DNA of 64,000 nucleotides from Candidatus Bipolaricaulota bacterium (lineage in GTDB: Bacteria; Bipolaricaulota; Bipolaricaulia; UBA7950; UBA9294), in NCBI GenBank assembly GCA_028277345.1, contig JANQGM010000025.1, forward strand, positions 1 through 64,000. The letters are read 5' to 3'. Numbering within the stretch: position 1 is the first letter of the stretch; every line of letters starts with the position of its first letter. Below the pieces are notes generated by a model. It ran no database searches and was not told the origin of the DNA. It saw only the letters and a program-made list of their open reading frames with translations. The translations under genes were made by a program, and so were the position numbers. This document shows positions 41,717-50,316 of the stretch, piece after piece.

Positions 41717-42478
41717 CTACCCCCCAAGAGGGGGATCCGGCGCGAGGATGGACATGTACGTCATGCACGCTTCAAGCGAAACGCGATCCCGATACGTCCG
41801 GGCCTCATGATCGTAGGCGCCGCCGGGTTGGAGTTTCTCGATGTGCAATCGCGTCCCTGAAACAAGGGCTCCGAGTTCTTCAGGAGCGTAGCAGCGAAGC
41901 GATTGGGTGACGGTGTCTTTTGGATTGTCCGTGGCCCACCACGTATCCAACAGGCGCGAGGCCTCTTCGTCATAGTCGTACTGGCGTGAGACATCGGGCC
42001 AGACCATCGATCGTCCCGCCGCACGACGCCAGTAGGCGGGCGCATAGACTTCAATGATGGCGCGGCCATCCGGGAGCAACCATTGAGAGATACGGCGCAA
42101 CAATCGCTGCTGATCTTCGTCGGTCCCAATACCAAAGCCATCCAAATAACACACCATGTCGAAACGCTGATCGATCGAGTAGGCATAGAAATCCTCCTCG
42201 ACCCAATCGATGGTGCTGATACGATGCGTTGTTGCGAGCTCTTGAGCACACGCGAGGGCTTCAGGAAGAAGGTCGATGGCGACAACCTGGTGGCCGAGTT
42301 CGGTAAGTGCAACGGCTATTTGCCCGCCACCACAGCCCAGTTCCAATATCTGATAGGGACCGGGACGTGTAGGAAGTCGAAGGGCGGCGGCCTTTTCTCG
42401 ATGCCAGGATTCGACGGCAGCAGCGCATACGCCGCTCCACTCATGTTGCTTGCGATAGAACGTTCTGACCCAATCCAT
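41717..42478 (-). CDS. Class I SAM-dependent methyltransferase
   Basis: 253 residues. Motif I is ILELGCGGGQIAVAL, motif II is AIDLLPEALACAQ, the acidic motif is VEEDFYAY, and motif IV is FDMVCYLDGFG with RRISQWLLPDGRAIIE after it. Substrate unknown. ATG 42478 has no ribosome site; a possible promoter GAGACA-17-TACACT ends six bases before the ATG, implying a leaderless message. It follows the diguanylate cyclase gene by 13 bases. Confidence 0.85.
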   Translation of the reverse strand: MDWVRTFYRKQHEWSGVCAAAVESWHREKAAALRLPTRPGPYQILELGCGGGQIAVALTELGHQVVAIDLLPEALACAQELATTHRISTIDWVEEDFYAYSIDQRFDMVCYLDGFGIGTDEDQQRLLRRISQWLLPDGRAIIEVYAPAYWRRAAGRSMVWPDVSRQYDYDEEASRLLDTWWATDNPKDTVTQSLRCYAPEELGALVSGTRLHIEKLQPGGAYDHEARTYRDRVSLEACMTYMSILAPDPPLGG

Positions 42479-42491
42479 GCAAGCAGTGTAT

Positions 42492-43388
42492 CTAATTGGC
42501 GTGGTGCTGTCTCTTCTCGGCGTACATGTGCCGGTCGGCAGCTGCCAGGGCGGTTTCCATGGGTTGCGATGAGTCGGGCATCCAGTGAGCGATGCCGATC
42601 GACACCGAGACGGGGAAGTCCAACGCTGGATGAAGCGGCTGTCGCGCACTCAAGGTTTGCAGGATTCGATCTCGGACGATTGACGTTTCTCCGTTTGTCT
42701 CCAACAGGAGAAGCAGGAACTCGTCTCCTCCGTAGCGAACGACATAGTCGGTATCTCGAACGCACTGTCGAAGCGTCGCGGAAACTTCTTTCAAGACGCG
42801 ATCTCCAACGGCGTGGCCGTATCGGTCATTGACCTCCTTGAATCGATTGACATCGATCATGAGGATGCCGATCGGATGCTGGTAGCGCTGCGCGCGCGAA
42901 GCCTCTTTGGCCAGGACTTCGGCGAGTGCATAGCGATTGTGTACACCGGTCAAGGGGTCGTGCCTCGCCATGTGCAGCAGCTTTTCGCGGGAACGCTTCT
43001 GCTCGGTGATATCCAGCAGCGAGCCCTCGTAGTAAAGAACCTCACCCGCCCTATCACGGATGGCGCGACACGAATCTCGCACCCAAATCAGGCGACCATC
43101 GAGACATCGAAGTTGCGTTTCGCCATTGTGGGTTGCGACGCCCTTTCGAAACTGCGCGCGTTGCTCGTCTCGATCCGCCGGATTCACATAGAAGTCGGAG
43201 GCTCGCATTCCGAGCAAGGCCTGCTTATCCGGATAGCCAAGCATCTGAATCAGGGCGGGATTTGCATCAAGGATACGGCCGTCCGGCGTCGTCATGTACA
43301 AACCGAGTGGAAGGCTGTCGAACAGCGAACGATAGCGTGAATCGCTCTTTCCCCATCGTTCAGACTCATGGAGCTGGCTTTCGGTCAT
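42492..43388 (-). CDS. PAS-GGDEF diguanylate cyclase
   Basis: 298 residues. A PAS domain at about 15-130 (SLPLGLYMTTPDGRILDANPA) with a PAC tail (YYEGSLLDITEQKRSREK) is followed by a GGDEF domain with an intact GGDEF signature. An RxxD inhibitory site, RDTD, lies five residues before it. It should make cyclic di-GMP and be feedback-inhibited. It has no transmembrane segment, so it is a cytoplasmic sensor. No c-di-GMP riboswitch or EAL protein is in the window. Confidence 0.93.
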   Translation of the reverse strand: MTESQLHESERWGKSDSRYRSLFDSLPLGLYMTTPDGRILDANPALIQMLGYPDKQALLGMRASDFYVNPADRDEQRAQFRKGVATHNGETQLRCLDGRLIWVRDSCRAIRDRAGEVLYYEGSLLDITEQKRSREKLLHMARHDPLTGVHNRYALAEVLAKEASRAQRYQHPIGILMIDVNRFKEVNDRYGHAVGDRVLKEVSATLRQCVRDTDYVVRYGGDEFLLLLLETNGETSIVRDRILQTLSARQPLHPALDFPVSVSIGIAHWMPDSSQPMETALAAADRHMYAEKRQHHAN

Positions 43389-43480
43389 GGGTCCCCCGTT
43401 TCGAGTTCGCGCCCTCCTACTCCATCAACCTACACAAGAAGGCGCGATGGGTTCAACAGCGAGTACGGGGGAGAATGGCG

Positions 43481-44698
43481 CTAGGATGAAACACGTTCGT
43501 CGAGAAACGCCGTGATGCGATCGATGAACTCCTGCTGAGGGTTGGCGCCGCGAAGAATGCCAACGGCCCGGCCGTCCACAAAGAGCGTGGGATGCGGGTT
43601 GCGGCCTCCCCGCCCGGGAAGGCTGATTCCGATATCCGCATGTTGCGCTTCCTTGATGCCGTTGACGACACACCCCATGACGGCAATCACGAGGTTCTCT
43701 GATCCGGGATAGCGGGTACGCCAGTCCGCGGCGTGATCGACCACATAGGTCTCGATGGCGTGGACAAAGGACTGGAATTGCACTCGATCCGTCCGCCCGC
43801 ATCCCGGACAACTGATCAATGTGGGGACAAACCGGCGGAGCGCGTTGGCCTGCAAGATGTGTTGGCAGGCGCGGACTTCTTGGATTCGCGGATCGACTGC
43901 GCCGCGATCCTGTCCGGGCGTAACCGAAACGCGGAGCGTATCGCCGATGCCTTCTGACAGCAGATGTGTCATGGCCACAGTGGATGCAATGATGCCGGCA
44001 TCTCCCGTTCCCGCCTCCGTTAGTCCGAGATGTAGGGGGAACGTCGTCCGAGCAGCGAGGGCGCGATAGATCGCGATCAAGGTTGGGATATGACTGACTT
44101 TCGCAGAGAGAATCATGCGGTCTTCTGGCAGGCCGTGGGCAAGTGCGAACTCAGCGGAATCAAGGGTCGAACGGAGCATGGCGTGTTCGAGAAGCCGATT
44201 CATCGGCCACTGCGGGTGCTCGGACAAGAGGCGGTCCTTGACGGCATCGTCCAAGGATCCCCAATTGGCGCCAATGCGGATTGCTTTGCCATTGGCGATT
44301 GCAACGTCCAGGATTCGGGTGAAGTGCTCGTCATGCGTGTTTCCGAATCCAAGGTTGCCGGGGTTGATGCGGTACTTGTCGAGGACCCGAGCGCATGCGG
44401 GATGGTCTTCGAGAAGACGATGTCCGTCGAAGTGAAAATCGCCGACCAGCGGGACGAAGCAGCCGGCATCATCAAGGCGAGATCGAATCTCCATGACCGC
44501 GCCTGCGTCTTTCGAATCCAGAATGGCGATGCGAACGAGTTCGCTTCCCTCGTTCGCGAGGGCGTGAATTTGGCGGACTGTGGACGCCACTTCAGCGGTG
44601 CGGGTGTCCGTCATGGACTGGACGCGAATGGGGTTCTCCCCGCCGATTGCCAGGGATCTAACCCTTATTTCATGGCTTTCGCGTCGTTTGATCTCCAT
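43481..44698 (-). CDS. ispG: 4-hydroxy-3-methylbut-2-en-1-yl diphosphate synthase
   Basis: 405-residue MEP-pathway enzyme converting MEcPP to HMBPP, with a 4Fe-4S cluster. VQSMTDTRTAE is the N-terminal barrel block, SCPGCGRTD supplies two Cys, and VMGCVVNGIKEAQHADIGIS supplies the third Cys and the Glu. The usual NGPGEA here reads NGIKEA. The start at 44698 has GAGGTCATCG upstream and gives the normal N-terminus. The electron donor is probably ferredoxin or flavodoxin. Isoprenoids therefore come from the MEP route. Confidence 0.95.
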   Translation of the reverse strand: MEIKRRESHEIRVRSLAIGGENPIRVQSMTDTRTAEVASTVRQIHALANEGSELVRIAILDSKDAGAVMEIRSRLDDAGCFVPLVGDFHFDGHRLLEDHPACARVLDKYRINPGNLGFGNTHDEHFTRILDVAIANGKAIRIGANWGSLDDAVKDRLLSEHPQWPMNRLLEHAMLRSTLDSAEFALAHGLPEDRMILSAKVSHIPTLIAIYRALAARTTFPLHLGLTEAGTGDAGIIASTVAMTHLLSEGIGDTLRVSVTPGQDRGAVDPRIQEVRACQHILQANALRRFVPTLISCPGCGRTDRVQFQSFVHAIETYVVDHAADWRTRYPGSENLVIAVMGCVVNGIKEAQHADIGISLPGRGGRNPHPTLFVDGRAVGILRGANPQQEFIDRITAFLDERVSS

Positions 44699-44784
44699 CG
44701 ATGACCTCTTCGAGTGAAGGGTATCCGATGTTTGCGCCATACAAAAACCCTCGGATTCTTGGATGGCGGCAGATTGCCGACACC

Positions 44785-46296
44785 CTAGAGCGAGCGCACG
44801 AAGACGTTCATCCGTGCTTCATCCAAGGTTACCCGGAGTCCTGAGTCACGAAGCGCTTCGAAAGAAGCGGTCAAGTACTGAGCAAAGGCACCGTCCGGTT
44901 CGTCCTCAAGAAACGGATTGAACACAGAGGTGGGCTGTCCCAGGTGTTCGGCGCCCTGCATCAAGATTTTTTTCGCGGCCCATGCGTCGAGTGCGATGGG
45001 ATCTGTGCTGGCAGCGATGATTCCGGCTTCGGATGTCTTAGAGTAATAGACCATCGGCCCCTGATCCGGAAGGAAGCAGACGTGAACAGCATCCAAGATG
45101 TTCAACGTAGGAAACCGCGTCTCTGCCAATGCCGTGCCCATGCCTCCCGTGCGGACGGCATCATGTGCCCGCGTGCCCGCGGTCCACGAGAGGCGATCGG
45201 AGACCACGCCCATATAGTGCTTGACACTGGCAGTCGCTCCATAGATGAAGTGCGGTTTGAGCACCGGCATGTTGATGATCTTTAGCTTCTGTGAGTCGTA
45301 TCGTTCACCCTCAGCATCCCAAATCCCATGCTTGAAGCTGATGTGCGTTCCAAAGGCGGATTTAAACTTGGGGTACGTCACGGCCATGCCTGACGGCGAG
45401 GTGGCCGGTTCTTCGACCACATAGCCGTTCGAAAAATCACCGGCTTCGTATTCTTCAACAAGTCTCGATGTGAAGACGTCCCACAGAGACGTGGATACGG
45501 CATGTGTGGAGGCGAACTCGTCGACAACGGCCTGCATCGATTGTGCGCGAGACGCCGCGTTATTGAGACGCCAGTTCATGGCCCCTCCATTTCCGCGCGC
45601 GCCGTACTGCGCTTGCCCGTTATCGGCGACGATGATCTCGCCGGTGAATCCATCTGGGTGATTCACAATGGCCTGAATAACGGCCTTGACCAAATCCGTA
45701 TTGGTGCCGCCTCGCTGATCCCATTGCGCATTGACCTTGAGAATAACGACATCATCCTTGGAGATGAGGCCGTTTCTCGCGGCGGTGCTCGAAGCAGCGG
45801 TGCTTCGATAGAAGGCGGTTCCTTGATCCGACATCAGCTCGAGAAGGGCGGGGATCCCCATATTCTCCGAGTCGATGTTTTGAATCGCGAACAGATTGGA
45901 AGCGGGCCCCGCTGTCGCACGGGTTTCGGCAAGAGAGAGCGGGATCACAGCGGGTACGGACGATGGCGTCAAGGGGCTATTGGGCGCCATGGAGAGCCAG
46001 GAAACGCCGCCGACTACGAGGATGCCTGTCGCAAGAAGCAGTCCAAATGTCCGGCGGTTCCATTCACGAGGCTTCGCCAAGCGCGCGAGAGGGAGCAGGG
46101 GGAGTAGGTAGGCGGCGACCCAGGCGGTGCTGTTGGCGGCGGCAACGCGTTGGCAGGGGTACGCGGCGCGCGAAGGTTTTGTACCCGTTCTAAGGACAAA
46201 CCAAATCAAGCTGAGCAATCCAACGACGAAGGTACTCTGCGTCAGCCAAACCCAGAAGCGTACGCTTTGGCGAGATGGTTTCCGTGGACAAGACAA
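44785..46296 (-). CDS. DUF362 domain protein with N-terminal membrane helices
   Basis: 503 residues. Three hydrophobic helices lie within residues 12-105. A DUF362 domain follows (DVVILKVNAQWDQRGGTNTD, HPDGFTGEIIVADNG, KLKIINMPVLKPHFIYGATAS, MGTALAETRFPTLNILDAVHV). It lacks the ferredoxin-like Cys motifs found in some members. Function unknown. It starts at TTG behind AAAGGAGGCGATAGCA. Predicted inner-membrane anchored with the DUF362 part outside. Confidence 0.75.
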   Translation of the reverse strand: MSCPRKPSRQSVRFWVWLTQSTFVVGLLSLIWFVLRTGTKPSRAAYPCQRVAAANSTAWVAAYLLPLLPLARLAKPREWNRRTFGLLLATGILVVGGVSWLSMAPNSPLTPSSVPAVIPLSLAETRATAGPASNLFAIQNIDSENMGIPALLELMSDQGTAFYRSTAASSTAARNGLISKDDVVILKVNAQWDQRGGTNTDLVKAVIQAIVNHPDGFTGEIIVADNGQAQYGARGNGGAMNWRLNNAASRAQSMQAVVDEFASTHAVSTSLWDVFTSRLVEEYEAGDFSNGYVVEEPATSPSGMAVTYPKFKSAFGTHISFKHGIWDAEGERYDSQKLKIINMPVLKPHFIYGATASVKHYMGVVSDRLSWTAGTRAHDAVRTGGMGTALAETRFPTLNILDAVHVCFLPDQGPMVYYSKTSEAGIIAASTDPIALDAWAAKKILMQGAEHLGQPTSVFNPFLEDEPDGAFAQYLTASFEALRDSGLRVTLDEARMNVFVRSL

Positions 46297-46407
46297 TGCT
46301 ATCGCCTCCTTTTGGGAGTGAGACGCTCGCCTTTGCTCAGTCCGCGAACTTTCAGTATACAGTTTTTGAAGCGATAAATAGCAGAATGCGGCGGCTCATG
46401 AGGGTCA

Positions 46408-47031
46408 TCAGTCCGATGCTTCGGGAACGTCCTGGTGAGACCAATCTTCGGGATTTTCGGCGTTGTTGGGTGAGAGCCCCAGCACATCTCCCGAGGTCTC
46501 GACGCCAAGGCCGAGAACGGTACGGTTGGCGTAATTGAAATAAGCGGTCACCTGGTTGATTTCCAGGATCTCGTCATCGCACCATCCGGCGGCGCGGAGT
46601 TCGGTAAGGTCCGATGCTGTGATCGAAGACGGATCGCGGGTTAATGCTTGAGCATAGAGGATGGCGCGTGTTTCTTTCTCGGAGAAGGTCGGTTCGAACT
46701 TCCCGTTTTCCAAGGCCGCTCGAAGCTCATGCGCTTTCACATCGTCTCCGAGGTGTCGAGACATGCCGGTAAAATGGTGTTCCACACAGTAGTCACACCT
46801 GTTGAGAAGGCTGATGAACACGCCGAGCGCCTCCAAGAACCAACGCGGAATCGTATTGCGCACGTGATGGAGTGTGGCCTTGTACAGCGCCATGTGGCCT
46901 TCCATCGTGTGGGGGCGAAGGCTGTGCGCCAGCATGATGTTATCCACGTTGTCGTCGGGCCCCTTGACGCGATCGTAGAGCTCCCGCAGTCTGCCGGCGG
47001 ATTCCGAATACGGAATATGACGAATCCACAT
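46408..47031 (-). CDS. Carboxymuconolactone decarboxylase/AhpD-like peroxidase-related protein
   Basis: 207 residues. An all-helical AhpD fold carries NRCDYCVEHHF, a CxxCxxxH active site typical of peroxidase-related members. The N-terminal IPYSESAGRLRELYDRVKGP is common in this subfamily. It probably has weak thiol peroxidase activity. Its promoter side faces the DUF6485 gene. GGAGGCAGGT precedes ATG. Confidence 0.85.
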   Translation of the reverse strand: MWIRHIPYSESAGRLRELYDRVKGPDDNVDNIMLAHSLRPHTMEGHMALYKATLHHVRNTIPRWFLEALGVFISLLNRCDYCVEHHFTGMSRHLGDDVKAHELRAALENGKFEPTFSEKETRAILYAQALTRDPSSITASDLTELRAAGWCDDEILEINQVTAYFNYANRTVLGLGVETSGDVLGLSPNNAENPEDWSHQDVPEASD

Positions 47032-47224
47032 ACCTGCCTCCCGAGTTTCTTGAGATCGTTGGCGCGAGTGATTTTCCGGATGATACGTGAGAACCCCTGG
47101 GAAGCCGAGGGCTAGGCCGCGTGAGTGTGGAAGATTCTGGAAACGACTTGCCAGCGCCCGTTCATCCGATCCAGTGAGAGGTCGTCCGCAGAAGGCCTTA
47201 TACTCTCCTTTTCAAGGAGGTTCA

Positions 47225-47380
47225 ATGGCTCATCATTGCTCGGATTGCGAAGCGAATCTAGCGTCCTGTCCGTGCACGAATCTGTCTTGCGAACGGCGCG
47301 GCCATTGCTGTCAATGTATCGCCGCGCACATCGCCAAGGACTCGTTGCCTGCCTGCGCACGCCATCTCTCGGAAAGCTAG
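47225..47380 (+). CDS. Small cysteine-rich protein (DUF6485-like)
   Basis: 51 residues with nine Cys in CSDC, CPC, CERRGHCCQC and PAC patterns. It resembles short Cys-rich cytosolic proteins of anaerobes (DUF6485 as I recall) and may bind zinc or iron. AGGAGGTTCA precedes ATG 47225 and TATACT lies about 20 bases before that. The 170 bases that follow show no gene. Confidence 0.7.
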   Translation: MAHHCSDCEANLASCPCTNLSCERRGHCCQCIAAHIAKDSLPACARHLSES

Positions 47381-47550
47381 CGACCCCTGGGTGCGTTGAG
47401 ATGGGTCTGCGGAGGGAAGCGATGCTGATGCCGCAGAGGCCATGGGTTGACGATGGCGTGCAATGGATGGAATCCAATCGCAGGGCGTGAGCGTTGCGTT
47501 CAGGAGTGAATCTCAAACGGTAGCGCCGTCTGACAGGCTCTGTCATTGAT

Positions 47551-48684
47551 TTAGGCGACGAGAGCGGCGTACGTCTCAAGCGCCGTTTCGATCTCCGAGA
47601 CCTCGATGAATTCGTTGGGTTGGTGCGCTTGGCGGATACTGCCCGGTCCGCAGATGAGAATGGGAACATCGAGAATGGGCGAGATGGATACGGCGTCTGT
47701 GGAATAAGGCGTGAGGCCGCGAACCCGATCGGCTCCCAAGCGTTCGATGACGCGTCGAACGCAGGGATGGTTGCGGGATGTCAGGACGGGCGGATGATAG
47801 CTGATTTCGCGTACGGAGAAGGTACATCGAGCGTTTGCGGCTTCGGCTTCGCCGATGGATGTGACGAGGTCGAGTGCGGCAATATGGTGTTCGTTCGAAG
47901 CGACTCGGATATCGAGCTGCACGCACGCGGATTCGGGCACGATGTTGACCTGGCGTCCGCCGTCGAAACGGCCGATGTTGAGCGTTGTACGTCCGCGTCC
48001 GGAAATCGCTGGCCATGTCGAGAGTTCTTGCTCGATTCGCGTGCAGAACCGCGCAGCGGGCAGGATCGCATTTGTTCCCTCTTCGGGCATCGAACCATGA
48101 CCTTCTGATCCGGTAAACCGAGCTTCCAGCCACAATTCGCCCTTTTGCCCCAGGTGCACGAGATTGCGCGTCGGTTCGGCGATGAGGACCAAGCGCGCAT
48201 CATCGATGCGTCCTGAGGCCGCAACAGAGGCGGCGCCCCGGTATCCCCACTCCTCATCCGCTGTCAACAGGAGGACGATATCCTGTTTCGGAACGGTACG
48301 GGAGAGGGAAAGCTGGGCGCACGTTTGCATCAATACGGCGACGGCCGCTTTCATATCGGCGGCGCCGAGTCCCCAAAGGCGTGCGTCACGAATCTCCGGC
48401 TGAAGGGGCGGGCGATGCCAGGCCTGGCTGGTGGCGGCCACGGTATCCAGGTGTCCACAGAGAACAAGGCTTCCTGATCCCTCTCCGGCAAGGCGAGCGA
48501 CGAGTGACGAGCGATCGGCTTCGAGCGCGATCAATTCGGATGAGATCCCGACCGAGTTCAGCCATCCAGCCGCGAAGCGAGCGAGAACGTGTTCCTGACC
48601 GGGAGGATTGAAGCTGGGGATCCGAATCAGCGATTGAGCCAGTTCCAGCGTCCCGGCGAGTAAATTTGGACTATCGGCTCGCAT
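47551..48684 (-). CDS. M20 family metallopeptidase/deacylase (ArgE/DapE-like)
   Basis: 377 residues. Zinc-site blocks are LCGHLDTVA, LWGLGAADMKAA and LTADEEWGYRG; a lid domain lies in the middle. Members hydrolyse N-acyl amino acids or dipeptides; the exact substrate is unknown. AGGGTGCTAA precedes ATG. It is divergent from the cation-efflux gene with only 28 bases between their start codons. Confidence 0.87.
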   Translation of the reverse strand: MRADSPNLLAGTLELAQSLIRIPSFNPPGQEHVLARFAAGWLNSVGISSELIALEADRSSLVARLAGEGSGSLVLCGHLDTVAATSQAWHRPPLQPEIRDARLWGLGAADMKAAVAVLMQTCAQLSLSRTVPKQDIVLLLTADEEWGYRGAASVAASGRIDDARLVLIAEPTRNLVHLGQKGELWLEARFTGSEGHGSMPEEGTNAILPAARFCTRIEQELSTWPAISGRGRTTLNIGRFDGGRQVNIVPESACVQLDIRVASNEHHIAALDLVTSIGEAEAANARCTFSVREISYHPPVLTSRNHPCVRRVIERLGADRVRGLTPYSTDAVSISPILDVPILICGPGSIRQAHQPNEFIEVSEIETALETYAALVA

Positions 48685-48712
48685 TTAGCACCCTTTCGCT
48701 TACACTTTGACG

Positions 48713-49363
48713 ATGAATCCTGATTCAGGACAGGGACAAGATCAAGTGGACACACTGCGTTGGCACCGCACCGCTCTGTGGCTCGTGATCGGGACCATCG
48801 TCTATAACGTTGTCGAAGCCGGGATCTCACTGTGGTTTGGGCTTCGAGCGGGAAGCGTTGCCCTCTTGGGTTTTGGCCTCGACTCAGTCATTGAGACCGT
48901 GGCCGCCGGCGTTCTCTTGTGGCGGCTCAGCCATGGCATGAAAGGGGTCTCGGGCCCACACCTGGCGGCGATGGATGCACGCGTTCATCGAATCGTTGGG
49001 GTGACGTTTCTGATTCTCGCCGCCTATATACTGGTTCAATCTGTATGGATCCTGGTTCTCAAGATTCCTCCCAGTGGAAGCCCGGTGGGCATCGGACTTG
49101 CCTTGGTTTCGATCGTCGTCATGCCGTTGGTGTCCTTCGGGAAGATCCGAGCCGCTCGGCGGTTGCAGAGCCAGGCACTGCTTGCGGAAGCCAAGGAAAC
49201 GCTCGCGTGCTCGTATCTTTCGCTAACCTTGCTCGCAGGATTATTGCTCAATAGCCTGCTCGGGAGGTGGTGGGCGGACCCGATCGCCGCGGGATTGATG
49301 ATTCCTTGGCTTCTCAAGGAAGGATTGGAAGGCGTTCGCGGCCAGAGTTGTGCGTGTTCCTAG
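48713..49363 (+). CDS. Cation diffusion facilitator-like membrane protein
   Basis: 216 residues with five or six helices. GLDSVIE near residue 60 and ADPIAAG near the end are CDF-type metal-site motifs, but the HxxxD signature is incomplete and the C-terminal cytosolic domain is missing. No ribosome site precedes ATG 48713; TACACT ends six bases before it, so the message may be leaderless. Possibly exports divalent metal ions. Confidence 0.75.
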   Translation: MNPDSGQGQDQVDTLRWHRTALWLVIGTIVYNVVEAGISLWFGLRAGSVALLGFGLDSVIETVAAGVLLWRLSHGMKGVSGPHLAAMDARVHRIVGVTFLILAAYILVQSVWILVLKIPPSGSPVGIGLALVSIVVMPLVSFGKIRAARRLQSQALLAEAKETLACSYLSLTLLAGLLLNSLLGRWWADPIAAGLMIPWLLKEGLEGVRGQSCACS

Positions 49364-49472
49364 CTAATGGCCAGGGCTTCATCCGATTCACATATCCGTT
49401 CTCTAGACTTGGGGCGAGGTGGCTGATCGCAGCCTCATTCATCCATGAAGTCAAGAGGGGGGGCGCGCGCTC

Positions 49473-50141
49473 ATGCTTCAAAGGTCCTTGCGAACCGTTT
49501 GTTTCCTGGGGGTCGTCGCGGTCTTGACGATTCCGGGTGTCTCCCAAGATGGTGGGATGTCCCCGGCGGCGCCAGCCCGGGTGGAGGCCAGCGACGATCT
49601 CCACACGGATCGGATTCAGGTTCAATGGGAGCCGGTATCTGGTGCAACGTCCTATGAGGTATGGCGGTCGACGTTCCAAGAACACATGTACATTCCCATT
49701 GCCTACACGAGATTGACGGAGATTGTCGATCGGACGATCCAGGCATCGCAGTACTACTATTACAAGGTTCGCGCGTGCGGGGATGATGGGTGCGGGGCAT
49801 TCTCGGCCTTTGATGTGGGTTCGTGGATGATCAGTGTTCCCGATCATGTTTGGGCAACGCGAGGACGATTCGCCGACTGCATCGTTGTGACGTGGGATTG
49901 GGTCGATGGCGCTACGCTCTACTACGTCTATCGTTCGGACCACATCGATTCGGGATACCACATGCTTGCCATGGTTGACGAGAGAGAGTTCCGCGATACA
50001 GGGGCCTTGGCCGGCAAGGTGTACTACTATCGAATTCGCGCGCTGACGACGTCGACGGGGAGCGATCTGAGTCCGCCGGTGATCGGGTATCGAGATGAAT
50101 CCCTGCGCCATCGCGCGGCGGCATGGCGGTTCTCGGACTAG
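49473..50141 (+). CDS. Secreted protein with two fibronectin type III-like domains
   Basis: 222 residues. The signal peptide ends near IPGVSQ. FN3-like repeats at about 33-110 (IQVQWEPVSGATSYEVWRST, YYYKVRACG) and about 120-205 (CIVVTWDWVDGATLYYVYRS, VYYYRIRAL) make up the whole mature protein. No enzymatic domain. A likely surface or periplasmic binding protein. AGAGGGGGGG lies about ten bases before ATG. No clear operon partner. Confidence 0.78.
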   Translation: MLQRSLRTVCFLGVVAVLTIPGVSQDGGMSPAAPARVEASDDLHTDRIQVQWEPVSGATSYEVWRSTFQEHMYIPIAYTRLTEIVDRTIQASQYYYYKVRACGDDGCGAFSAFDVGSWMISVPDHVWATRGRFADCIVVTWDWVDGATLYYVYRSDHIDSGYHMLAMVDEREFRDTGALAGKVYYYRIRALTTSTGSDLSPPVIGYRDESLRHRAAAWRFSD

Positions 50142-50316
50142 CCGCACAACGCTTCGCACAGTTCGCTCTTGTCTTCGCGCGATCCAGCACGCGCATCTAA
50201 TCCATCGAATGTGTTCAGCACCCTCAGGAAGCACCGCAATGATCCGATAGGGGGTGGCGGACCACGATCGCGATGGGCACAATCGACGACGATTCGTCCG
50301 GGACATAGGAGGGCAC

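Noticed and set aside
47112-47669. A 185-codon minus-strand frame between the AhpD-like and M20 genes.
   Set aside because: Composition is Arg/Ser-rich shadow-like and it overlaps the well-supported small Cys-rich gene and the M20 gene end.
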